Below are positions 20,143-30,079 of a stretch of DNA of 64,000 bases, in pieces (the first letter of the stretch is position 1; the number at the start of each line of letters is the position of its first letter). The notes under the pieces were generated by a model. It saw nothing but the letters and a program-made list of their open reading frames with translations. It was not told the DNA's origin and searched no databases. The position numbers were made by a program, and so were the translations under genes. Source of the DNA: Lacticaseibacillus saniviri JCM 17471 = DSM 24301 (GTDB lineage Bacteria; Bacillota; Bacilli; Lactobacillales; Lactobacillaceae); the NCBI RefSeq assembly GCF_001311785.1, contig NZ_BBBX01000013.1, forward strand, positions 1 to 64,000. The letters are read 5' to 3'.

Positions 20143-21012
20143 CTATTTGAGATAGCGTCGCATGGAGCCCAATGCCCCTAGTGCACCGATCAAGACCCCA
20201 ATAATGATTAATAACAAGGTTAACCACCCCATAAAGGGCCATGGGGCATACAAGGTGTAGCCACTATCGACCAACCCATGCTGAAGGCTGTGATAGGCCA
20301 CGGGATAGCCAGCATTGACCAGAATTGCCGGGATAATCGCCCCCAGTAGCCCCGTAAACGCCCCTTCCATCAAGAAGGGCCAACGAATATAAGCGCTGGT
20401 TGCGCCCACCAGATGCATGATTTCAATCTCATTTTGGCGCGCGACAATGGTCAAGCGAATCGTGTTACTGATTAAGACGACGGCGACAAACAGAACCAAA
20501 ATCATGATGCCTAAGCCGACGTTTTGCAACGTGCTCATCACCTTGAACATCCGCTTTGTCGTCTGGCCGCCATACGTGACATCACTGGTATGTGCCAGTT
20601 TTTTGGCACGCTTAGCAATTGTTGTGGTGGCCTGTGGTGTGTTGGCCTTCACCAAGAAAATATCGTTCAGTGGATTCTGATCGCCACTAAACATTTCCCA
20701 TTGGCGGCCATAGCTGGCCACAATACTCTTCAATTCTTGATCCTTTGAGCGATAAGTCACTTGCTTAACGGCTGGCAGTGCCACCAGTTCGCGCTTGAGC
20801 GTTGCCCGCTTACTGCTACTGGTACCTGGCGCAATATACACGCGCACGGCCACGTCGCTTTCAACCTGTTCAGACAGGCGATTCACATTCAACAGCCCCG
20901 CCAAAAGCACCGAGACCAGAATCAGGGTAACCGTCACAGCGCTCACCGCAGCAACACTCATCCAACCATTGCGCCAAAGCGAATGCCAGGCATCAGTGAT
21001 GTGTTGTTTCAC
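20143..21012 (-). CDS. ftsX: Cell-division ABC transporter-like permease FtsX
   Basis: A 289-residue FtsX, which with FtsE activates peptidoglycan hydrolases at the division site. The N-terminal helix, an extracellular domain (residues about 45-160) and three C-terminal helices with the conserved QNEIEIMHLVGATSAYIRWPF loop are present. I choose GTG at 21012 ([17 protein letters not shown]) because AGGAAGGGGG lies just upstream and it overlaps ftsE by 20 bases, as is usual. No frame disruption. Confidence 0.93.
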   Translation of the reverse strand: MKQHITDAWHSLWRNGWMSVAAVSAVTVTLILVSVLLAGLLNVNRLSEQVESDVAVRVYIAPGTSSSKRATLKRELVALPAVKQVTYRSKDQELKSIVASYGRQWEMFSGDQNPLNDIFLVKANTPQATTTIAKRAKKLAHTSDVTYGGQTTKRMFKVMSTLQNVGLGIMILVLFVAVVLISNTIRLTIVARQNEIEIMHLVGATSAYIRWPFLMEGAFTGLLGAIIPAILVNAGYPVAYHSLQHGLVDSGYTLYAPWPFMGWLTLLLIIIGVLIGALGALGSMRRYLK

Positions 21013-21686
21013 TGTAGAGGCCCCCTTCCTGATCGCGTACGAGCTTACCGGCCACAATTTCCAACACGCGATGCGGATGTGAATTCACCAGATCGCGATC
21101 GTGTGTGGCCATCACCACCGTTGTGCCCTGCCGATTCACCTGTTCGAGTAACGTCAAAATCGCATCGGACGTCTCCGGATCAAGATTACCCGTGGGCTCG
21201 TCCGCTAACAATACCAGCGGCTGGTTCACAATGGCCCGCGCTAATGCGGCTCGTTGCTGTTCACCACCGGACAGTGCATCGGGAAATGCCTTGGCCTTGT
21301 CCGCGATACCGACCAGCTCTAAGACGCGCTGCACGCGATCTGGGATGTGCTTGGGTGGTGTCTTAATCACCTGAAGTGCAAAGGCCACATTCTCATAGAT
21401 GGTAAGCCGCGGTAACAGCTTAAAGTCCTGGAACACCACCCCCAAATGCCGGCGCAGCTTGGGTACCTGGCGCGGTTTGAGTTTGGTCAGATCGGTATCA
21501 TTCACCACCACCTGACCTGTTGTCGGGGGTAGTCGCGTGATAGAGCAACCTGATAAAGGTTGACTTACCAGCACCACTGGGGCCGACCAGATAGACAAAC
21601 TCACCCGAATCGATATCCACATTGATATCGGTCAGTGCATTATCGTGATCGTTGTATTGCTTATTGACGTTGCTCAAATGAATCAT
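20993..21686 (-). CDS. ftsE: Cell-division ATP-binding protein FtsE (one frameshift)
   Basis: ABC ATPase partner of FtsX. Walker A GPSGAGKS near residues 35-42, signature LSGGEQQR, Walker [16 protein letters not shown]. After STFIRLL the frame breaks near 21535 because a C run has one base too many (ACCCCC for ACCCC); corrected, the reading continues [16 protein letters not shown] and totals about 230 residues, the family length. Upstream neighbour is prfB, 20 bases away. Confidence 0.92.
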
Positions 21687-21706
21687 GTCGGAACTTCCTT
21701 TTTGGT

Positions 21707-22821
21707 TTAGTCTGGATTACTCTGGGCGAGTTCCCACTGCAAGTAAGCATAAATGAACGGATTGAGATCGCCATCCATGACCGCTTGCCCGTTACCTGTT
21801 TCGTAATTGGAACGATGATCTTTGACCATGGTATAAGGATGGAACACATAGGACCGAATCTGGGAACCAAATGCAACGTCCATTTGATTACCCTTGATAT
21901 CGGCCGCTTCCTTGGCCTTGGCCTCTTGTTCCCGCTGATAGAGCTTGGCCTTCAACATCGCCATCGCGGTATCTTTATTCTGGAATTGTGAGCGCTGCGC
22001 CTGGCTGGACACGACAATGCCCGTTGGAATATGCGTCAGACGCACGGCACTTGAGGTCTTATTGATATGTTGCCCACCAGCACCACTCGAACGGAACACA
22101 TCCATTTTCACATCTTCGGGCCGCACTTCGATCTCAATCGATTGATCGAGTTCTGGCATCACATCCACCGATGCAAAAGACGTGTGGCGACGACCAGCAG
22201 CATCAAACGGCGAGATCCGCACCAGACGATGCACCCCGCGTTCGCTACGCAACATCCCATAGGCGTTTTCACCCGTAATCAATAAGGTGACACTCTTGAT
22301 CCCAGCTTCATCACCTGCCTGATAATCGGCCATTTCAACGCTGTACCCATTTTGATCGGCCCAACGTTGATACATCCGCAAGAGCATCGATCCCCAGTCC
22401 TGCGATTCGGTACCACCCGCACCGGGGTGAATTTCAAGAATCGCATTGTTCTTGTCATATGGCTGGTTCAATAGCAATTGCAGCTCGTAATCCCGCAACT
22501 GTTGATCGAGGCGGGTAATACCGGTCTCGATTTCTTCTTGCAGGTCGGGATCCGCTTCTTCTTGCAGCAGTTCAAAGCTCACTTCCAGTTCCTCTAACGC
22601 ATCTGCCATTGCCATAAAGTTATCGTGTTTAGTTTTTAATTGGTTGTTATCATCGATCACGCTTGGGCCGCGGCCTGATCATCCCAAAACCGGGTTCGGC
22701 CATCCGTCCTTCATTCTCGGCGATGCGTTCGTTCAGCGCATCGAGGTCAAAGTGACCCCCTAAATTGATTTATTTTGGTGCGCATTTGGTTCAGGTTGTT
22801 GCGAATTTCACTGATTTCCAT
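21707..22821 (-). CDS. prfB: Peptide chain release factor 2 with programmed +1 frameshift
   Basis: RF2 terminates translation at UGA and UAA. The gene starts [16 protein letters not shown] at 22821 and reaches an in-frame TGA at codon 25 in the context AGG GGG TCA CTT TGA C, the classical autoregulatory slip site with an internal Shine-Dalgarno (AGGGGG). After the slip, [14 protein letters not shown] follows. Two further, unprogrammed one-base losses are needed near 22684 and 22661 to reach the remaining 317 residues. The GGQ motif ([20 protein letters not shown]) and a SPF-type recognition motif ([15 protein letters not shown]) are intact. Confidence 0.93.
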
Positions 22822-22854
22822 AATGATTCTCCTTCTTAAATACTCTAGCCAAAC

Positions 22855-22889
22855 ACAAAGGGGATGCAGCCTCTGCCGCACCCCCTTTG
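22855..22889 (-). terminator. Hairpin between secA and prfB
   Basis: Arms CAAAGGGGGTGCGGC / GCTGCATCCCCTTTG with mismatches, followed by a short T run on the minus strand, 40 bases after the secA stop and just before prfB. Confidence 0.6.
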
Positions 22890-22928
22890 CATTCTTGGTT
22901 GTTTCAGCGTTGTGCGGTTATGTCGCGC

Positions 22929-25291
22929 TTAACGCCGAATGTTTTGCCGAATTTCTGCCTTCATAAACAAACGGGTCACATCTTCGTCGATGTTAGCGAT
23001 CATTTCTTCAAACATCCGGAAGCCTTCTTCTTGGTATTCAACCAAGGGGTTCATCTGGCCGTAACCACGTAACCCAATGGATTGACGCAATTGATCCATG
23101 GCATCGATATGATCGGTCCACATGGAGTCAACCACACGCAGAATAACAACCTTTTCAAATTCAAGCATTTGCGCATCGTCTGCCAATTGCTTCAACTTGG
23201 TCATGAAGTTTTCTTCTGCTAAGCCGTTCAAGAAGTCGATCAGTTCTTGCTGGGTCTTGTTTTCAAGATCAGATAGCTTAATCTTTTCTTCGCTGACCAT
23301 ATTAGTGGTGGCGTAGTCGTAGATAGCCTGCAAGTCCCAATCTTTTTGGTCGCCTTGGGTATGGGTTTGAACAATCCGAGTGACTGTCCGGTTGATCATT
23401 GCCATCAAGACAGGCTTCAAGTCCGTCTTTTCATTGATAACCTGTTGCCGTTGCTTATAGATCACTTCACGTTGTTCACGCATCACGTCATCGTATTGCA
23501 AGGTATTCTTACGGGTATCGTAGTTGTTCCCTTCAACCCGCTTTTGCGCGGATTCCACTTGACGAGAAACCATGCGACTCTGAATCACTTGATCATCATC
23601 GTCGACCTTCATGCGATCCAAGAATGCTTTGATCCGTTCTGAACCAAACCGCTTCATCAGGTCATCTTCCAGTGACAGGTAGAACTGGGTTGAACCAGGA
23701 TCCCCTTGACGACCGGAACGGCCCCGAAGCTGGTTATCGATCCGCCGAGATTCGTGACGTTCTGTCCCGATAACAGCCAAACCGCCCAGTTCTTTGACAC
23801 CAGGTCCAAGCTTGATATCGGTCCCACGACCAGCCATGTTGGTCGCAATCGTAACGGCCCCGCGTTGGCCGGCATTCATCACAATTTCAGCTTCCTTGAA
23901 GTGATTCTTCGCGTTTAAGACGGTGTGTGGAATCCCCTTTTGATCCAAGATGTGGCTCAAACGTTCACTGGATTCAATCGCAACGGTCCCGACCAAATTG
24001 GTTGACCCTTCTCGTGGCGTTCGCGGATGTCTTCGGCAACAGCTTCAAACTTCGCATCCAGACTTGGATAGAGCACATCGGGTGCATCCACACGCGCGAT
24101 TGGCCGGTTGGTTGGAATCGACACAACGTTCATGTTGTAGATTTCACGGAATTCTTCTTCTTCGGTCTTGGCCGTCCCAGTCATCCCAGACAGCTTGTTG
24201 TACATCCGGAAGAAGTTTTGGTACGTGATGTTGGCCATGGTTTGGCTTTCATCTTCAATCTCGACGCCTTCCTTGGCTTCAATCGCTTGGTGCAAGCCAT
24301 CAGAGAAGCGGCGACCTTCCATTGCCCGGCCGGTAAATTGATCAACAATCAACACCTTACCGTCCTGCACCATGTAATCAATATCGTTTAACATGATGTA
24401 GTTGGCCCGCAAGGCTTGATCCAAGTGATGGGTCAAGGCTGTGTTTTCGGTGTCATACAAGTTATCCAAACCAAAGTTTTCTTCCGCCTTACGAATCCCA
24501 CTTTCAGTTAAGGAAATGGTCTTGGTTGGCCAATCAATCTTGTAGTCTTCCTCTTCTTTTAACTGCTTCACAAAACGGTCGGCCCGGATATACATCCCAG
24601 TCGACTTTTCAGCACCACCAGAGATGATCAATGGGGTCCGCGCTTCATCGATTAAGATGGAGTCAACTTCATCGACAATCGCATAGTTGAGTTCACGTTG
24701 AACCATTTGTTCCTTGTAAACCACCATGTTGTCACGCAGGTAGTCAAACCCGAGTTCACTGTTGGTTGAATACGTGATATCAGCCAAATAAGCCTCACGC
24801 TTTTCTTCACTGGACTTGGAGTTCAAGTTCAAGCCAACGCTCAAGCCTAACCAGTTATACAGTTCACCCATTTCGGTGGCGTCACGACTGGACAGGTATT
24901 CGTTAACTGTCACAACGTGCACCCCGTGGCCAGCCAGCGCGTTCAAATAAACGGGCATGGTTGCCGTCAAGGTTTTCCCTTCACCAGTCTTCATTTCGGC
25001 GATATTACCTTCATGCAAGGTGATCCCACCAATGATCTGCACGCGGAATGGGAAGAGCCCCAGCACACGCTTAGCACCTTCACGCGCAACGGCGAAGGCT
25101 TCAGGTAAAATATCATCCAAGGTTTCGCCATTTGCTAGGCGTTCCTTGAATGCGGGTGTCTTTGCTTGTAATTCTTCGTCGCTCAGTGCTGCGTATTCTT
25201 CTTCGTGGTCCATCACCTTATCAGCAATTTTGCCGATTCGATTGACTTCGCGTTGGTCATTTTCGACCCATTTTCGTAAAATATTTGCCAT
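22929..25291 (-). CDS. secA: Preprotein translocase ATPase SecA (one frameshift)
   Basis: The motor that drives secretory proteins through SecYEG. Walker A is [10 protein letters not shown] near residue 101, Walker [21 protein letters not shown], and the C-terminal helicase half starts [15 protein letters not shown]. The frame breaks near 23997 where a T run is one short; the corrected protein is about 787 residues. The C-terminus ends [10 protein letters not shown] without the cysteine-rich zinc tail, as is common in lactobacilli. Because SecA is essential, this break is the best single argument that indels here are sequence errors. Confidence 0.95.
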
Positions 25292-25420
25292 TTTTTAAAA
25301 GTTTCCTCTCCTGTCGTCAATTACACGAATAATTTCGGTGTCACCTGACAGTGTCCTTGATAGTTTATCATTTATCCTTCGAGAATTAAACTATTCACCT
25401 CAAAATTCGATTTATCCTCA

Positions 25421-25462
25421 CCAAAACAACCCTTCTTCATTCTTACGAAATCAAAAGGGTTG
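25421..25462 (-). terminator. Terminator after hpf
   Basis: Arms CAACCCTT / AAGGGTTG followed by TTTT on the minus strand, 36 bases beyond the hpf stop. Confidence 0.75.
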
Positions 25463-25497
25463 TCGGCTTACTTATTCAATTAGTCAGCAGATGGTGA

Positions 25498-26064
25498 TTA
25501 TTCATCTGTTTCGATCAAACCGTAGCGACCATCACGGCGCTTGTAGACGATGCTAGTGCCGTTTGTGTCCGCATCTTCGAAGATAAAGAAGTTGTGGCCC
25601 AACATGTCCATCTGCAAGATGGCTTCTTGTGAATCCATTGGCTTGAGTGAAACCCGCTTGGTCCGAACCACATCGAGTGCAGTTGGATCATCGGAGACAT
25701 CACTGTCAGCACCGGCATCCACAGCGGGAACGCTGAGATCGAATTGATCAAAGCCCTTCTCACGTGACTTACGGTTGATCTTGGTCTTGAACTTACGGAT
25801 TTGACGTTCAAGCTTGTCGGTCACCAAATCAATACTTGCGTACAGATCGGGACTGGTTTCTTCTGCCCGTAAGGTGAGATATGGCATAGGGATAGTTACC
25901 TCGACTTTAGCGGTCTTATCTTGGTAAACTTTCAGATTGACGTGAGCGATGGCATCTGCTGAATCACCAAAGAACTTATTCAGCTTGCTAATCCGCTTCT
26001 CGACGTAATTCCGAATGGCCTCGGTAACCTCGATGTTTTCGCCACGAACGTTATATGTTAGCAT
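25498..26064 (-). CDS. hpf: Ribosome hibernation-promoting factor, long form
   Basis: A complete 188-residue HPF of the long type. The N-terminal S30AE/YfiA domain (MLTYNVRGENIEVTEAIRNY) binds the 30S decoding region and the C-terminal domain (residues about 130-185, KPMDSQEAILQMDMLGHNFFIF) dimerises 70S into 100S particles. It sits between secA and comFC, as in Bacillus (yvyD). It has a near-consensus promoter and a leader with two hairpins. Confidence 0.95.
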   Translation of the reverse strand: MLTYNVRGENIEVTEAIRNYVEKRISKLNKFFGDSADAIAHVNLKVYQDKTAKVEVTIPMPYLTLRAEETSPDLYASIDLVTDKLERQIRKFKTKINRKSREKGFDQFDLSVPAVDAGADSDVSDDPTALDVVRTKRVSLKPMDSQEAILQMDMLGHNFFIFEDADTNGTSIVYKRRDGRYGLIETDE

Positions 26065-26084
26065 AAAACTTCTCCCCTTTCGTC

Positions 26085-26136
26085 CGTATGAGTGACCTCA
26101 TACGCCGGTTGGCCTCTATATAAAGCCCTTCCAACC
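26085..26136 (-). other. Two hairpins in the hpf 5' leader
   Basis: Within the expected 75-base leader two hairpins can form: GGTTGG/CCAACC (26107-26136) and a perfect CGTATGAG/CTCATACG with a 4-base loop (26085-26104), the latter just before the ribosome-binding site. Neither has a T-run, so they would act on translation or stability rather than termination. Confidence 0.5.
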
Positions 26137-26146
26137 TTGTAACTCT

Positions 26147-26175
26147 ATTATAACCAACTGACCGCGATGAAACAA
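26147..26175 (-). promoter_or_regulatory. Promoter of hpf
   Basis: TTGTTT (26175-26170) and TATAAT (26152-26147) with a 17-base spacer on the minus strand, placing the transcript start about 75 bases before the hpf ATG. Confidence 0.7.
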
Positions 26176-26193
26176 TTAATAAACTGCGAATCT

Positions 26194-26855
26194 TTAACGA
26201 ATTAACGAAAAAGATGTGATGGTTCCGTGAAAACCGGCATCACGTAAGGCAGCAGCGGCATGGTAAAGTGTTCGACCGGTGGTGTAGAGATCGTCCAACA
26301 AGCGCACATGATTGATACCCGCAAAATCGACGTCACCCTTCACCGTAAAACTCTGGGGTGTGGCCAACCGTTCACGGCGATTCTTGCTGGCTTGAGGGCG
26401 ATCTGTCGCGTGTTTGACCAACCACTGTTGCAGCGGCAGATGGGCAAATAACCCTAATACGGGATCAAAACCGCGCCGCTGATAATGCGTTGCTTCACTC
26501 GTGATTGGCACCAGCACTTGATGCCGCGCAGGGTTTAAGTCAATCTCACTGATAAAGGCCGCATGCAGCTGATAATCACCTAACCCTTTGTATTGCTGAA
26601 TAAAAGCCTTCATGGCGGTGTTATAGGTGAACAGTGCGCGATGATGTAGCAAAGGCTCCGTCTGTTGCCAGCGCACGCAATCTTGGCACAAGCCGGCACT
26701 GTGCGTCCGCAACCGGGACAAAAAGGCGGTTCGATCCGTTCAAATTGAGCCATGCATCGCTCGCATAACCGTGGTGGTGTGATGGTGAACCAGCGCAGCC
26801 AACGTTTGAGCGGTAAATTATTGCTGATTGGTTGGTGACACAATAAGCATTTCAT
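26194..26855 (-). CDS. comFC: ComFC-family phosphoribosyltransferase-like competence protein (one frameshift)
   Basis: About 220 residues. The N-terminus has two CxxC pairs (CLLCHQP and CERCM, then CPGCGR and CQDC), the zinc-binding region of ComFC/GntX proteins. The C-terminus has the PRPP-type loop LLDDLYTTGRTLYHAA. The frame breaks near 26708 right after CPGCGR where one base is missing. ComFC is needed for uptake of single-stranded DNA in transformation. It overlaps the comFA stop by four bases. Confidence 0.88.
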
Positions 26856-28110
26856 GGCGTTGGCCTACGATTCATCTGATGAATCTGCCGGCGTGCTTGG
26901 TGAATGGCACTGGTGTAGTGCTTGGCGTAATAGATTACCGGATCATCCGGACTATCGGCACTACGCCCCGCTCGCCCCGCCATCTGTACCAAAGCACTGG
27001 TACTAAACAATGCTGCATCCGCCTGCCACACGATGACGGCACATCGCGCGATGGTCACACCCCGTTCCAGAATGGTGGTTGTCACAAGGACGGGGAAATC
27101 ACCGGCCCGAAACGCGGCTACCTTTGGCTGACGTTCGGGGTCGTTGGCATGCACCGTCTGGCAATCAATCCCCTGCTGCTTGAACCACGTCTGCAGGGGC
27201 GCTAATTGTTCGATGTGCGGAACAAAGAAGAGCAACTGTCGCGTGATCAGCATTTTTCAATCATCTTGTAGTGAGCTCGAGTCGGTAGCCCCGTGCTAAT
27301 CAGCTTGACCTGTGGTTTTGGCAACGGAAATTGATGAAAGCGGCGCGCCAAATAACTCACCGCTAGTTTTTGGTGCTGAACGGCCCGCAACATAGCGTTT
27401 GATGGCGTGGCGGTCAAATAGATAATCGGCCCCACGCTCGCCTGGTGCACCGCCCGATCGAGCATCGGGACCGTGGCGTACGGGAATGCGTCCACTTCAT
27501 CGACAATCACCAGATCAAAAGCGTGATAAAAGCGCAGCAGTTGGTGGGTGGTCGCTAATACCAAGCTGCTCTCAATCACTTCATGCTGTCCACCATACAA
27601 GATGGCAATCGGCGTATTGACAAAGGCTTGTTGCAGACGTGGCGCAAGTTCCAGTATCACATCGACTCGCGGCGACACGATCGCAATCTGGGCTTGTTTT
27701 GCCAGGGCATGTGCCAGAAGCGGGAACAACATCTCGGTCTTACCAGCACCCGTCACCGCCCACAACAAGCGATCACGACGCTCATCGAAGGTCGCAATCA
27801 ATTCTTGACTGACTCGGGCCTGGTCAGCCGTCAAGTCCCCTTGCCAGGTCAGTTGACCGTCACCGATGCGTTCTGTGCGCTTAGGGAAGCGAAACAACTC
27901 GGTGTGATCGGTCACGCGTCCAAGCGTCAAACATTCCTGACAATACCACGCACCACTGGGCAATCGATTCGCGCGCGTCATCACCGCCAAGCAGCGATTG
28001 CAGCGCTGATTTTGAATACCCGGCACGCGGGTTGCCTGTGTTACACTGGATGCTGGCAGTTGCCGCCAATCGACTTCATCTCGGGTTAATTGCTGGCCGG
28101 CACCTCTCAT
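26852..28110 (-). CDS. comFA: ComFA-like DNA translocase helicase (one frameshift)
   Basis: The DEAD-box-like ATPase that drives transforming DNA inward. It has an N-terminal zinc finger (CNRC ... CQEC), Walker A AVTGAGKTEM, Walker B VIVDEVDAFPYA, the TATPS motif and motif VI QMAGRAGRSADSP. The frame breaks near 27255 where GAAAAATG should contain one more A. I start at 28110 (MRGAGQQL), which has GAGGTGAT upstream; a longer frame reaches 28143 but would collide with the divergent gene. About 420 residues. Confidence 0.9.
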
Positions 28111-28143
28111 ATTAATCACCTCACTCAAAAGGAGATTACGCAA

Positions 28144-28780
28144 ATGACTTCAGACTATCGCACCATTGCCCATGATGGGGTCAATGAAATGATCATTAAA
28201 AATCTCGGTTCATCACGACGATGGCCCGCGTGCACACAACCGAAGAGGCAGAAGCACTGATTGCGCGGGTCAAAAAAGAACATTATAAAGCGAATCACAG
28301 CGTTTCTGCCTTTCAACTCGGTGATCATGACCAAGTTCAACGCGCCCACGACGACGGCGAACCCAGCGGCACAGCAGGCGCACCCATGCTGCAAGTCTTA
28401 CAACAGATGCAGCTCAAAGACGTCGTTGCTGTCACCACACGTTATTTGGTGGCATTAAGCTCGGTGCTGGTGGGTTGATTCGCGCTTACGCTAACAGTGT
28501 CAGTGAAGCCGCTCACGCACTCGGTATCGTACGCTTGGCGGAACAAGTGGCCTGTCAGATCACCATCAGCTATGCGCAGCTGGGTAGCATTCAAAATTAT
28601 TTAGCGGAACAGGACCTACAAGTAGATCATATCGATTATGCCGCGGATGTGACCGTTCATCTCTTCGTCGATACCAGCGCGGTTGATGCGTTCAGCGCTG
28701 CAATCATTGAGCGTTTCAATAATCAACTCACGCTCACCCGGGGAGACAAACGATTCCGCGAGATTCCCGTGACAGAATAA
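28144..28780 (+). CDS. YigZ/IMPACT family protein (two frameshifts)
   Basis: The reconstructed product of about 212 residues begins MTSDYRTIAHDGVNE, has the UPF0029 N-terminal core (SAFQLGDHDQVQRAHDDGEPSGTAG with the hallmark DDGEPSGTAG) and a DUF1949-type C-terminal domain. Frames break near 28204 (A run) and 28445 (T run), each one base short. It is divergent from comFA, 33 bases between starts, the same neighbourhood as Bacillus yvyE. YigZ proteins are linked to translation regulation, but a clear role is not established. Confidence 0.88.
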
Positions 28781-28789
28781 ATGCACCAT

Positions 28790-28838
28790 CAAAAAATCGT
28801 CATGCTAAGCCTATACAGGTTTAGCATGACGATTTTTT
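28790..28838. terminator. Bidirectional terminator between yigZ and tagO
   Basis: Arms AAAAAATCGTCATGCTAA / TTTAGCATGACGATTTTTT form a hairpin flanked by A and T runs, fitting convergent ends of both genes. Confidence 0.9.
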
Positions 28839-29933
28839 ATGTCTCAGGATTATCTTTGGCAAGTTTCTTGACCACACTGCGAATCATATGTAGCAATGGT
28901 GCGCGCTTTGGTCCGAGCAAGCCGATTGATTCCACGAATAGCTCGAGGCCAAGGAGCAAGAAGATGGTCAGGAAGACATTCCCCCAGAACGTGCTCAATG
29001 GATACAGCAGTGAAATCATGGAGAAAATCAATGCGATCCCATAAATGACGAGCACAGTTTGCCGATGGGATAGTCCCATCTGCATCAAGCGATGGTGCAA
29101 ATGATGCTTGTCCGCTTGCATGATGGGCTTGTTGTTTAACTTGCGCCGAATGATGGCGTAGGCCGTATCGGTGATTGGCACACCCAGAATCACTACGGGG
29201 ATGACCAAGGCGACAAAGGTCACATTCTTTAAGCCCTGAAGCGACAGTACACTCAGCATGAAACCGATATACAGTGATCCGGTATCACCCAAGAATATTT
29301 TGGCCGGGTGGAAGTTGTGCGGCAGGAAGCCAATGAGGGCCGCTACCAACGTAAAAATCATGATGGGCGTTCCGACTTCAGACACCGTGAGGAAGAAGAA
29401 CCCGATAATTCCCATCGTGAACAGCGCAATAATTGATACCCCAGTTGCCAAGCCATCCAGGCCATCGATCAGATTTAAGGCATTGGTAATCCCCAAAATC
29501 CAGATGATGGTAATCGGTAAGCTCAACCACCCCAATTCAAAATGGACAAAGGGCAGATTGACCTCGGTCATGCGGATACCAGCGAGGAAATACACAATCA
29601 AGGCCGCAATCGTTAGGCCAAACAGTTTTGTTTTGGGCTCAGTTCCTTGATGTCATCAATCATCCCGGTGATGATGATGACCGCTTCCGCTAGAAACAGT
29701 GAAAAGAGCATATGGGTGTTGAATTGGGGACGCAACAAGACAAATGTCGCAAAGGTGAAGGCCAAAAAGATGGCGAGTCCACCCATCGTTGGCATCGCCG
29801 TCTTGTTCACGCGGCGGGCGTTTGGTTTATCGACCGCCCCCAAGACGAAAGCCAGCTTGCGTACAAATGGCGTTATCCCCGCAGAGATGAGCATTGTCAC
29901 AAACAAGCTGACAATGATATTAAACATTGGCAT
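28837..29933 (-). CDS. tagO: Undecaprenyl-phosphate N-acetylglucosaminyl 1-phosphate transferase (one frameshift)
   Basis: Membrane enzyme that loads GlcNAc-1-phosphate on undecaprenyl phosphate, the first step of wall teichoic acid synthesis. Hallmarks are the acidic GMIDDIKELSPK loop, NLIDGLDGLATG and the HHRLMQMGL histidine motif, with about ten helices. The frame breaks near 29640 just after ELSP where one base is missing. ATG at 29933 (MPMFNIIVS) is the preferred start; an upstream in-frame ATG at 29993 lacks a ribosome-binding site. About 365 residues. Confidence 0.9.
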
Positions 29934-30012
29934 GTTGATAACCCTACTTTCATTAACTTTCTCCATTATACAAATGCACGCTTCAATTCTCAATCAAAGA
30001 AAGGGATGCATT

Positions 30013-30057
30013 GAATAAAAAAAGTTGTGACAAAATCGAAATTTTGCCACAACTTTT
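30013..30057 (-). terminator. Terminator after rny
   Basis: Arms AAAAGTTGTGGCAAAAT / ATTTTGTCACAACTTTT followed by TTTT on the minus strand, about 22 bases after the rny stop. Confidence 0.9.
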
Positions 30058-30079
30058 GGTTGTCATTAAAAATTGCTGG

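Noticed and set aside
26194-28110. Loss of natural competence by mutation of comFC, comFA (and coiA)
   Set aside because: Essential genes in the same window show the same kind of one-base break, so sequencing error is the simpler explanation.
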